A stretch of 64,000 nucleotides of DNA, from NCBI GenBank assembly GCA_944386985.1, contig CALXDD010000003.1, forward strand, positions 62,001 to 126,000, in the 5' to 3' direction. The stretch comes from an uncultured Oscillospiraceae bacterium (GTDB taxonomy: Bacteria; Bacillota; Clostridia; Oscillospirales; Oscillospiraceae). Below the pieces are notes generated by a model that saw only the letters and a program-made list of their open reading frames with translations, was not told the DNA's origin and made no database searches. Shown here in pieces: positions 8,034 through 15,496 of this stretch; position 1 is the first letter of the stretch, and each line of letters opens with the position of its first letter. Position numbers and translations under genes: made by a program.

Positions 8034-9593
8034 ATGCAGCTGCCGCTCTATTTGTTTTTGGAAGAGCTGCATCAGACTTGCCGGAATATTGCAGGCGCGT
8101 TTGATGATGAGGATGCACTGTGCGGGGGAATTCGTCTGTACGCAGATGGGATGGATTATGAGGAGTGCGTCTTGTATGTGCTTCAGGAAAATCAGGTGGG
8201 GAGTTACTTCCCGTTCAGCAAGAACTGCGGTTTTCGGCCGCCGGCGATCATTTTCTGCGAGGATGCCGTGGACCAGATTCAGATTAAAAATACTGTGATT
8301 TGCAGTGGAGGGGAAGGGTTTTCCCATGTTTTCAACCGGCTTCAGAAGCTGCGGGATCGGTGCAATGCGCTGGACTTGGCGTTGACAGAGTGCAACGGCC
8401 GCCATGCACCCTACCGTGAATATCTGGAACTGTGCTATCCTTTCATCCAGAATCCCATGATCCTCTACGATCACGACTATATCATCATCTCGGATTCCAG
8501 AGGGCTCCACCCGCTGCCGGATGATACGGATTGGATCAATCTGACAACGGCAGGGTATTGGATTCCGGAAGTGCGGACTACGGCCCTCTTTGATATGGGA
8601 GCCCGGAAATACCCAAGCAATCAGGCGTATTACTATGATTCCAATCGCTTTTTCCACAACTTTGCCCTAATGAATCTTCGGGAAGACGGCGTCTTCTTTT
8701 CTACGATCTGCGTTCATGAAATCTTTACGCCGCTGACGAAATCCCATCTGTTTTTTATCAATCAATTGGGATGGAAGCTGCTGCCGCGATTCCGGGAAGA
8801 GGTCACGCAGATGCTTCAGGCCAAGGATATGTTCGACCGCTTTCTGCAGTCTATGCTGCTGAAAAACACATACAGTGAGGAGTTTATCGCGTCACGGCTG
8901 CAGCTCATGGGATGGGAGTTCTCCAGCAAATACTTTGTCTTCGGGTTTGCAGATACCAGTGATGTTCTGCAGAGCACATATTTTCCAAAGCGGATGCAGA
9001 ATATCTTCCATAATTGCCGCACAGTTCCGGTTGAGGATCTGCAGGTGACGGTCGTACATGTCCAGGACAGCATTCATATGAAGGACTTCCCGGCGCTGAT
9101 TGCCATTATCCGGGACTCTGTGGTAAAGTGCGGCGTCAGCAGCATGCTGAATTCTTTCTCTGAAATTACCATGGGATATCAGCAGGTTCGCGCGGCAATT
9201 GAGCTGGGCAGTCAGATTGCGCCGACCGCCTGGATCTATGAGTATGAGAAATATGCGATTGACTATATCGTGAAATTCGCCATGCAGAATTCGCCGTTGT
9301 CGATGCTGTGCCATTCTGCTGTGCTGCAGCTCATGCACGAGGATCAGGAGAATGGGACATGCTATTTGGATACGCTTGCCACCTATTTGACCTGTGAGAA
9401 GAATATAGGGAAGATCGCGGAACAGTTGTTTATTCACCGCAATACCCTGATGTATCGTTTGGAAAAGATTCGGGCGCTGACCGGAATTGATTATGATGAT
9501 ACGGAGGAGATGGAGCATGTGCTGCTCTCTATTCGTATTTTGCGGCTGCATCAAAAAAAGATTTTTACCCGGCAGAAATTTACGGATCAATAA
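8034..9593 (+). CDS. PucR/CdaR-type transcriptional regulator
   Basis: A 519-residue cytosolic regulator. The last 70 residues (LDTLATYLTCEKNIGKIAEQ onward, including LFIHRNTLMYRLEKI) form the HTH_30 domain typical of PucR/CdaR regulators. The central part, about 290-420, resembles the degenerate GGDEF-like region of that family. The N-terminal 270 residues are a sensor region with no domain I recognise. I chose the ATG at 8034, 7 bases after AGGAGG at 8021-8026; the frame runs 36 codons further upstream without a ribosome site. Divergent placement makes it the likely activator of the MFS/methyltransferase/CobW block. PucR proteins usually respond to the pathway substrate. Confidence 0.8.
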   Translation: MQLPLYLFLEELHQTCRNIAGAFDDEDALCGGIRLYADGMDYEECVLYVLQENQVGSYFPFSKNCGFRPPAIIFCEDAVDQIQIKNTVICSGGEGFSHVFNRLQKLRDRCNALDLALTECNGRHAPYREYLELCYPFIQNPMILYDHDYIIISDSRGLHPLPDDTDWINLTTAGYWIPEVRTTALFDMGARKYPSNQAYYYDSNRFFHNFALMNLREDGVFFSTICVHEIFTPLTKSHLFFINQLGWKLLPRFREEVTQMLQAKDMFDRFLQSMLLKNTYSEEFIASRLQLMGWEFSSKYFVFGFADTSDVLQSTYFPKRMQNIFHNCRTVPVEDLQVTVVHVQDSIHMKDFPALIAIIRDSVVKCGVSSMLNSFSEITMGYQQVRAAIELGSQIAPTAWIYEYEKYAIDYIVKFAMQNSPLSMLCHSAVLQLMHEDQENGTCYLDTLATYLTCEKNIGKIAEQLFIHRNTLMYRLEKIRALTGIDYDDTEEMEHVLLSIRILRLHQKKIFTRQKFTDQ

Positions 9594-9605
9594 AGGAGGA
9601 GCCAT

Positions 9606-9977
9606 ATGAAAAAGGAATCTCATCAGCAGCCTCATACCAGCGAAGCGAAAAATGAGGGGGCGCAGTGGCGGAGCATCAATGGAGACAATCAAAGCGGCAT
9701 TCTTGTTCCGGAGAAATTTTCGTTTCGGGAATTTATTCGGGACAGAAAGGTCAGAATGAGCTTTGTGGTAGCCCTGCTGGGAATTGTTCTGGCGGGATCA
9801 GCGTTGTATGTTTCTGCTGGGACCATACGAAATATGCTGTGCATTTTAGGCGCGTGTCTTACCTTGGGCGCGGTGGGACAAATTACAGGGTATATCAATA
9901 AGCGTACGGCCTATGAGATAATCATGCGGGAAAACAAGGGAGAGCATACGTCCGGAAAAGAGGGCGGGGAAAAGTAG
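9606..9977 (+). CDS. Small two-helix membrane protein, unknown function
   Basis: A 123-residue protein with a polar N-terminus of about 45 residues. Two hydrophobic segments follow (about 51-68 and 74-93), then a charged C-terminal tail rich in Lys, Glu and Gly. The start is supported by AAAGGAGGA a few bases upstream, and it begins 12 bases after the PucR-type gene, so the two are co-transcribed. No family recognised. By position it could be a membrane partner of the regulator or of the divergent transporter. Confidence 0.65.
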   Translation: MKKESHQQPHTSEAKNEGAQWRSINGDNQSGILVPEKFSFREFIRDRKVRMSFVVALLGIVLAGSALYVSAGTIRNMLCILGACLTLGAVGQITGYINKRTAYEIIMRENKGEHTSGKEGGEK

Positions 9978-10091
9978 GGCGGTATAGAAGAAGCATGATC
10001 GCTTTTTCTTGAAAATGTCCGGAGGATTCTGCGCTGACCTTCGCCCGCACCGCCGGAAGTTCATTTTCTGATATGCTGCAATAGCGGGAAA

Positions 10092-10167
10092 TAAAAAACG
10101 GCGGTTTCCGCAAAAACCGCCGCAAAAGAATATCCGCCGTCCGGGCATCCCCGGACGGCGGATATTC
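10092..10167. terminator. Tandem hairpins between convergent genes
   Basis: Two perfect hairpins lie back to back: 10099-10107 with 10114-10122 (9 bp), and 10128-10145 with 10150-10167 (18 bp, 4-base loop). On the minus strand the first is followed by TTTTTT (10093-10098), making a terminator for the reductase-fusion gene. The long one, followed on the plus strand by a weak T-rich stretch, can end the PucR-side transcript. Confidence 0.7.
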
Positions 10168-10198
10168 ATCATGCCGTTTTATTCTGTTGAAGGTCCGA

Positions 10199-12766
10199 TC
10201 AGCAGGTGGCGCCGCCAACCACATTCTTCTTCATGACGGTCTCCTTGTCCACCTTGCCGTGGAGGAGCTTATCCTCCACATAGTCAAAGCCAAGGCGCTC
10301 GATGGTGTCGGCGAAGCGCTCGCCGGAGATACCCTCGTCGCGGAAGAAGAGGATGGCCTTCTCCGCCAGCGCCAGAACTTCCTCCTCGCTGGTAATGATC
10401 TGGCGGAGCGCACGGCCCTCGGCCACCTTCTTGCCCCAGCGGCCGCCGATATACACCTTGTAGCCGTAGGTACCCTCCTCAATGGCGCCGAAGGGACATT
10501 TGCCTACGCAGCGTCCGCAGTGGTTGCAGGCCTCGGGATCGATGACCACCTTGCCGTCGGCCATCTTCGCCACATGGATGGGGCAGTTCTTCTCCACCTG
10601 GCAGACCTTGCAGCCCCTGCACTTGCTGAGATCCACCTGGGGAATCCGCTGGCCTACGATGCCCAGATCGTTGAGGTTGGGCTTGACGCAGTTGTTGGGG
10701 CAGCCGCCCACGGCGATTTTGAACTTGTGGGGCAGAGACACATCGTGGTAGCCCACATAGTAGAGGTCGTGGAGCTTCTGGCTGAGAGCGAAGGTATCGC
10801 ACAGGCCGTACTGGCAGGTGGTACCCTTACAGGAGACCACGGGGCGGACCTTGGAGCCGGTGCCGCCGGTCTCCAGACCGGCCTGGCTGAGGAATTCCAT
10901 CACGTCCTCCAGATTGTCATAGGGTACGCACTGGATCTCCAGAGTCAGACGGGTGGTCATGGTCACCTCGCCGGAGCCGAAGCGCTCGGCGGCCTCCGCC
11001 ACCACACGCTGCTCCTCTGCGGTGATCTTGCCGTTGCGGGTGATGACCCGGACGTTAAAGCGGTCGGGGAAACGCTTGTCCTGGAGGCATCCAAGACCCT
11101 TCACCCGCTTGATCTCTTCAGCGGACAGCCTGCCGCCGGGGGCGGTGACCTTCACAATGTTGAAGGTTGCGCCGCCTTCCAATACACGGGTGTTGGTGTA
11201 GCCGTAGGACTTCAGGCGGTTTTGGAGGAAGTAACCCCGCTTGCCTTTGACACACACCAGCAGCAGCTTCTCATCCTTGCCGAGACCCTCCACAGGGCCG
11301 GTGACCTTGCTGAGGTTCACCCAGGTCGCACCGTGGATTTTAGCCTCGGGCTGAGCGTCGATGACCCGGTAGCCCTTGGCGGCGCCGGCGGCGTACTCAG
11401 CGGGAGTGAAGGTCTCAAAGGCGCCGGAGAGTTTGTTCTCCAGCACATAGCAGGCCTGGACGAAGGGGTGGATGGCGGTGGAGAAGGGAGGCGCATAGGC
11501 GTAGTCCAGAGTGTCGAACTCCTCCACCCGCATGCCCTTGGTGATGCCGGTAACGGCGATGTCCACCATCTTGTCTACCGCGCCGGCGCCCAGCACCTGG
11601 ATGCCCAGCAGCTTGTGGGAGGTCTTGTCGGCGATGAGCTTGACAAAGAAGGAGGCGGCGTCCTCATAGTAGGCAGGCTTATCCTCCAGGGAGCAGACCA
11701 TGGTGATGGGATCATAGCCGGCATCCTTGGCCTGGGCTTCGGTGAGACCGGTGCGGCCGGCGTTGAGGGTGGGCAGCAGCTTCACCACGCCGGTGCCCAG
11801 GCATCCGCCGTAGGGGGTGGGGGTGCCGGTGATGGTCTTGGCCAGGCACCGGGCAGTCAGGTTGGCGGTGGAGCCCATGGCGGACCACTGGGGCTTACCG
11901 GTGATGGCGTTCTTCACCATGGCGCAGTCGCCGGCGGCATAGATATCGGGGAGGCTGGTGCGCATGTACTCATCCACCACAATGGTGCCCTTGAACATCT
12001 CTATGCCGGTGTCCGCCAGGAAAGCGGTGGCGGGACGGACGCCGATGGCCAGCACCACCACGTCGGCGGGCAGAGAGCCGTTGGAGGTGACGATGCCGGT
12101 GGCCTTGTCGGCGCCGGAGATGGCGGAAATGGAGGTGGAGGTCAGCACACGCATGCCGCTCTGACGCAGCTGGCGGCGGGCATAGTCGGCCATCTCGGGA
12201 TCGAAGGCATTGGGCATGATCTGGGGCATGGCGTCGATGACGGTGACCTGGAGGCCCTTGGCCTGCAGGTTCTCGGCGATCTCCAGACCGATGAAGCCGG
12301 CGCCCACCACGGCGGCCCGGCGGCAGTTGTTGGCTTCCACATACTCCCGGAGGCCCACCGCGTCGTCAGGGGTGCGCATGCAGAACACACCGGGCAGATC
12401 GGTACCGGTCATCTTCGGCACAAAGGGCACAGCGCCGGTGGCGATGATGAGCTTGTCGTAACTCTCGGTGACCTCCTGGCCGTTCTTCACGGCGCGGACC
12501 GTCTTGGCGGCGCTGTCCACCGCAGTGACCTCACAGCCGGTGACCACTTCCACACCGGTGAGACCGGTGTACTTCTCCGGGCTGTTGACGATCAGGGTAT
12601 CACGGCTCTCGATCATGCCGCCCACATAGTAGGGCAGACCGCAGCCGGCGTAAGAGATGTCCTCGCTCTTGGTCAGGATCTTCACCTGGGCGCTCTGGTC
12701 CTGCCGCCGGATTTTCGCCGCGGCCTTGGTCCCAGCGGCCACGCCGCCAATCACCAGTACTTTCAT
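10199..12766 (-). CDS. CoA-disulfide reductase/rhodanese/siroheme reductase/ferredoxin fusion
   Basis: An 855-residue multidomain redox protein. Residues 1 to about 450 are an FAD/NAD(P) pyridine-nucleotide disulfide reductase with VIGGVAAG, the single active-site Cys42 in YAGCGLPYY (as in CoA-disulfide reductases), a second GxGxxG at VVGAGFIGLE and the FAD motif YAAGDCA. A rhodanese domain follows (about 460-550) with active Cys in LLVCVKGKRGY. The C-terminal third has a sulfite/nitrite-reductase-like siroheme/Fe4S4 signature (CKGTTCQYGLC and GGCPNNC) and two ferredoxin clusters (CRGCKVCQVEKNCP and CNHCGRCVGKCP). The start follows GAGGAGG. A role in sulfane-sulfur, polysulfide or sulfite reduction fits all four parts, but the exact reaction is inferred. 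A divergent LysR gene is the likely regulator. Confidence 0.85.
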   Translation of the reverse strand: MKVLVIGGVAAGTKAAAKIRRQDQSAQVKILTKSEDISYAGCGLPYYVGGMIESRDTLIVNSPEKYTGLTGVEVVTGCEVTAVDSAAKTVRAVKNGQEVTESYDKLIIATGAVPFVPKMTGTDLPGVFCMRTPDDAVGLREYVEANNCRRAAVVGAGFIGLEIAENLQAKGLQVTVIDAMPQIMPNAFDPEMADYARRQLRQSGMRVLTSTSISAISGADKATGIVTSNGSLPADVVVLAIGVRPATAFLADTGIEMFKGTIVVDEYMRTSLPDIYAAGDCAMVKNAITGKPQWSAMGSTANLTARCLAKTITGTPTPYGGCLGTGVVKLLPTLNAGRTGLTEAQAKDAGYDPITMVCSLEDKPAYYEDAASFFVKLIADKTSHKLLGIQVLGAGAVDKMVDIAVTGITKGMRVEEFDTLDYAYAPPFSTAIHPFVQACYVLENKLSGAFETFTPAEYAAGAAKGYRVIDAQPEAKIHGATWVNLSKVTGPVEGLGKDEKLLLVCVKGKRGYFLQNRLKSYGYTNTRVLEGGATFNIVKVTAPGGRLSAEEIKRVKGLGCLQDKRFPDRFNVRVITRNGKITAEEQRVVAEAAERFGSGEVTMTTRLTLEIQCVPYDNLEDVMEFLSQAGLETGGTGSKVRPVVSCKGTTCQYGLCDTFALSQKLHDLYYVGYHDVSLPHKFKIAVGGCPNNCVKPNLNDLGIVGQRIPQVDLSKCRGCKVCQVEKNCPIHVAKMADGKVVIDPEACNHCGRCVGKCPFGAIEEGTYGYKVYIGGRWGKKVAEGRALRQIITSEEEVLALAEKAILFFRDEGISGERFADTIERLGFDYVEDKLLHGKVDKETVMKKNVVGGATC

Positions 12767-12898
12767 AAACCATCCTCCTCAAAATCAAACACCATTTTTT
12801 GGTGTCCTTTCTTGCTTTTAGTATACCATTGGAGTACAATAAAATAAAGTTTTAAAAGCTTATACTTTGATCATTTTTTCTTATAGGAGGTTCCAGCC
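12767..12898. promoter_or_regulatory. Divergent promoter region, reductase fusion / LysR
   Basis: This 132-base spacer between divergent genes is AT-rich at 12780-12880. A TATACT hexamer on the minus strand (revcomp of 12820-12825) could be the -10 of the reductase gene. The overlapping GTATACCATTGGAGTAC region has the loose dyad T-N11-A character of LysR sites. No precise operator can be defined. Confidence 0.4.
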
Positions 12899-13777
12899 AT
12901 GGTGGACTACCGCATCCGCACCTTTTTGGCCCTTTACGAGGTGCTGAACTACCGCCGCACCGCCGAACAGCTGCGTCTGAGCCAGCCGGCGGTGAGCCAG
13001 CAGATCCACGCGTTGGAGAGCGAGTACGGCTGCCGCCTCTTTGTCTACGACGGCAAGCGCCTGCACCGTACGCCCCAGGCGGACCGGGTGGCGGAGTACG
13101 CCCGCTCGGCGCTGTACAACGACCAGCAGCTGCGCCAGGAACTGGCGGCCCCCGCTGTGCGGGAGATCCGCATGGGGGCCACCAAGACCATCGGGGAGTT
13201 TGTGCTGGCGGGACCTCTCAGCCGCTATGTGCGGGAGAGCCTGGACAACGTGACCATCGAGGTGGACAATACGGAGGTACTGCTTCACCAGCTGGAGCAC
13301 GAGGCGTTGGACTTCGCCTTCATCGAGGGGGCCTTCGACAAGAGTCGATACGGCTACTGCCTCTACCAGAAGGCTCCCTTTGTGGGGATGTGCCGTCCGG
13401 ACCACCCCTGTGCGGGAAAGACGGTGACCCTCCAGGAACTGAAGGGGGAGAGTGTGATCCTCCGGGAGAAGGGCTCCGGTACCCGGGGTATCTTGGAGAA
13501 GGCCCTGGCGGAGTACGGCTTTGACGTGGGGATCTTCTCCAGGGTGGTCTGCGTCAGCAACTTCTCTCTGCTCCTCCGCTTCGTCAGCGAGGGCGGCGGC
13601 ATCACCTTTGCCTACGCCCCGGTGGCGGAGGGGAGGGAGGACATTGCCCATTTCCATCTGAACTGCCTGAGAGAGGAGCGGGAGTTCCACATTGTTTACC
13701 TCAAGGGCACCCGGGTCTTCCCTCTGATTCGGGAGGTGTTGGGGGAGGATGCCCCGGCATTGGGGGAATCCCACTGA
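12899..13777 (+). CDS. LysR-family transcriptional regulator
   Basis: A 292-residue DNA-binding regulator. The N-terminal winged HTH (residues 1-62) has the LysR pattern: FLALYEVLNYRRTAEQLRLS then QPAVSQQIHALESEYGCRLF. The remaining residues form the periplasmic-binding-protein-like effector domain. The ATG is preceded by TAGGAGG at 8-base spacing. It is divergent from the CoA-disulfide-reductase fusion, the classic LysR arrangement, so it probably controls that gene and itself. The effector is unknown; a sulfur or thiol signal would fit the target. Confidence 0.85.
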   Translation: MVDYRIRTFLALYEVLNYRRTAEQLRLSQPAVSQQIHALESEYGCRLFVYDGKRLHRTPQADRVAEYARSALYNDQQLRQELAAPAVREIRMGATKTIGEFVLAGPLSRYVRESLDNVTIEVDNTEVLLHQLEHEALDFAFIEGAFDKSRYGYCLYQKAPFVGMCRPDHPCAGKTVTLQELKGESVILREKGSGTRGILEKALAEYGFDVGIFSRVVCVSNFSLLLRFVSEGGGITFAYAPVAEGREDIAHFHLNCLREEREFHIVYLKGTRVFPLIREVLGEDAPALGESH

Positions 13778-13796
13778 AGAAAACGGAGGCTTCGGT

Positions 13797-14525
13797 TTAC
13801 GGGGTCTCCGTTTTCTGTACTCTTCGCTGGTGCAGCTCTTTAAGCCCCTCCACTGTGTCGCACACCGGCTTCCACTCGCAGGCCCGGCAGTCCATGGACA
13901 CATCGTCCAGCATGTGGTTAAGAGTTCTCGTCACTGCCGACACCCGGTCGGCCAGTGCGTCCAGCTGGCGATAGGGGGCCTCCGGGAGGGTAATGAACCA
14001 CACCTGGGCCGCCAGCACATGGCGGTTGGCGTGGAGGCGGCGCAGCAACAGGGCCCCCACGTTGGCAAAGCTCAATCCCTGGCGCAAGGCCTTCCGGGAT
14101 ACCCGCACCTGCTCCCGGTTGTTGAGGGCGGAGGCCCGGACCATGTAGCCCTCCGGGGCCACCTGGAAGCGCTGGGCCTCCAGGGTGCGGATCAGATTGT
14201 AGGCAGCCTGGTCCCCCGCGGCGTAGATGTCGTCGGTACGCAGCACTGTGATCCGGGCAAAGGCACAGTCCTCCCGGATCTCCCGAAGGTCCCGGCCCCA
14301 GAGGAATACCCCGTCCTCCGCCGCCAGCTGGGGATCCTGGGTGACGGCGGTGAAGCTGACGGAGGGGAAGGACCCCTCTCCCAGCTCATAGGCGGTGTCC
14401 CGGCGCAGCAGCAGCTGGTTGGGGTCCCCCTCCCGGGCGGGGCGGCCGGTGGGAAGGGGACGGCAGGGAAAGGGGGAGAGCAGATCTTTGGCCTCGCCGA
14501 TGAGGCCGTCAAACAGCCCGGTCAC
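13797..14525 (-). CDS. Conserved hypothetical with C-terminal CX2CX5C motif
   Basis: A 242-residue protein, probably cytosolic, with no membrane segment. Its only clear motif is near the C-terminus: CRACEWKPVC, a C-x2-C-x5-C pattern suited to an Fe-S cluster or zinc. It begins with GTG overlapping the stop of the 52-residue upstream gene (GTGA). It is the last gene of the CooC/2-hydroxyacyl-CoA dehydratase-type operon. I have a vague memory of similar proteins being labelled as relatives of the CO dehydrogenase/acetyl-CoA synthase beta subunit, which would match the CooC-like neighbour, but nothing in the sequence proves it. Function unknown. Confidence 0.6.
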   Translation of the reverse strand: MTGLFDGLIGEAKDLLSPFPCRPLPTGRPAREGDPNQLLLRRDTAYELGEGSFPSVSFTAVTQDPQLAAEDGVFLWGRDLREIREDCAFARITVLRTDDIYAAGDQAAYNLIRTLEAQRFQVAPEGYMVRASALNNREQVRVSRKALRQGLSFANVGALLLRRLHANRHVLAAQVWFITLPEAPYRQLDALADRVSAVTRTLNHMLDDVSMDCRACEWKPVCDTVEGLKELHQRRVQKTETP

Positions 14526-14680
14526 AGCTTTTCTTCCCGGGGGTGTTGGTCGTGGTAGGCCATCAGCTTGTTGTAGATGACCTCCACCAGCTTCATGTCG
14601 GCGTTGGTGATGTACACCACAAAGGTCAGGGAGAAAAAGGCCCCAGCCGCCGCCAGCAAAATCAGAACTATCCGCTTCAT
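14522..14680 (-). CDS. 52-residue single-span membrane peptide
   Basis: A short gene read directly from the minus strand. The ATG at 14680 is preceded by AAAAGGAGTGAGACC. The product begins MKRIVLILLAAAGAFFSLTF, a basic start and one hydrophobic helix, followed by an amphipathic region (ADMKLVEVIYNKLMAYH) and a charged end (QHPREEKL). The TGA stop at 14522-14524 overlaps the GTG of the next gene. The spacing (4 bases after the activase gene) and strong ribosome site support translation. It may tether operon products to the membrane or be a small subunit; unknown. Confidence 0.65.
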   Translation of the reverse strand: MKRIVLILLAAAGAFFSLTFVVYITNADMKLVEVIYNKLMAYHDQHPREEKL

Positions 14681-14684
14681 GGTC

Positions 14685-15482
14685 TCACTCCTTTTCCAGG
14701 CCCTTCTGCCGGGCGTATTCCGCCGCCCCCAGGGCGCCCATCAGCTGGGGATCGGTCTTCAGGTCAATGACCTTGATCCGCAGCACCTGCTCGATGGCCT
14801 TCTTGAGACCAAGATTTTTGGCGCAGCCGCCAGTGAGGGTGATGGAGTCGGTGGCGCCGGCCTTCTTGGCCATGACGAAGCACCGCTTGGCCACGGCGTT
14901 CTGGATGCCGGCGGCAATCTCGTCCATGGGCTTGCCCTCACCCACCAGAGTGATGACCTCACTCTCGGCAAAGACCGTGCACTGAGCGGTGATGGGGATC
15001 ACATTCTTGGCCGTGAGGGACAGCCGGGAGAACTCCTCTAAACTCATCTCAAAGGCGTTGGCCATGGCTTCAAAGAACCGGCCTGTCCCGGCGGCACATT
15101 TGTCATTCATGGCAAAGTTTTTCACGGTGCCGTCAGTGTCGATGGCGATGCCCTTCACATCCTGGCCGCCGATGTCGATGATGGCCTTAATGGAGGGGTC
15201 CGTCACATGGACGCCCATGGCGTGGCAGGAGATCTCCGAGATGTTCTCGTCCGCCGAGGGCACCTTGTTGCGGCCGTAGCCGGTACCGATGAGGTAGCTG
15301 AGGCCCTGGGGGTTCTCCAGCCCCGCCACCTTCTCGCAGCACAGCCGCAAAGCCTCCGCCGAGCTCTTCTCAGCGTTGATCCTGCTGCGGATGGTCACGT
15401 CGCTGACTATTTTACCCGCCTCATCCAAAATCACGCATTTGGTGTAGGTGGACCCTACGTCGCACCCGCCGAAATATTTCAT
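14685..15482 (-). CDS. 2-hydroxyacyl-CoA dehydratase/benzoyl-CoA reductase activase (BadF/HgdC family)
   Basis: A 265-residue ASKHA-fold ATPase. The N-terminal GCDVGSTYTKCVILD and central IIDIGGQDVKGI are phosphate-binding loops of the family. Cys129 (NDKCAAGTGRF) and Cys168 (TAQCTVFAESEV) are the two residues that bridge the single [4Fe-4S] cluster between two subunits in HgdC. Such activases couple ATP hydrolysis to one-electron injection into a partner dehydratase or reductase. The start at 15482 follows GAGGAGGAGCGGGT; an upstream in-frame GTG would overlap the previous gene. Its partners are the two large subunits encoded immediately upstream. Confidence 0.88.
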   Translation of the reverse strand: MKYFGGCDVGSTYTKCVILDEAGKIVSDVTIRSRINAEKSSAEALRLCCEKVAGLENPQGLSYLIGTGYGRNKVPSADENISEISCHAMGVHVTDPSIKAIIDIGGQDVKGIAIDTDGTVKNFAMNDKCAAGTGRFFEAMANAFEMSLEEFSRLSLTAKNVIPITAQCTVFAESEVITLVGEGKPMDEIAAGIQNAVAKRCFVMAKKAGATDSITLTGGCAKNLGLKKAIEQVLRIKVIDLKTDPQLMGALGAAEYARQKGLEKE

Positions 15483-15496
15483 ACCCGCTCCTCCTC

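Noticed and set aside
10187-12847. An 886-codon plus-strand open frame opposite the reductase fusion
   Set aside because: It is the antisense shadow of a GC-rich gene: composition is His/Gly/Ala/Leu-rich without domain logic, while the minus-strand product has four intact motif sets.
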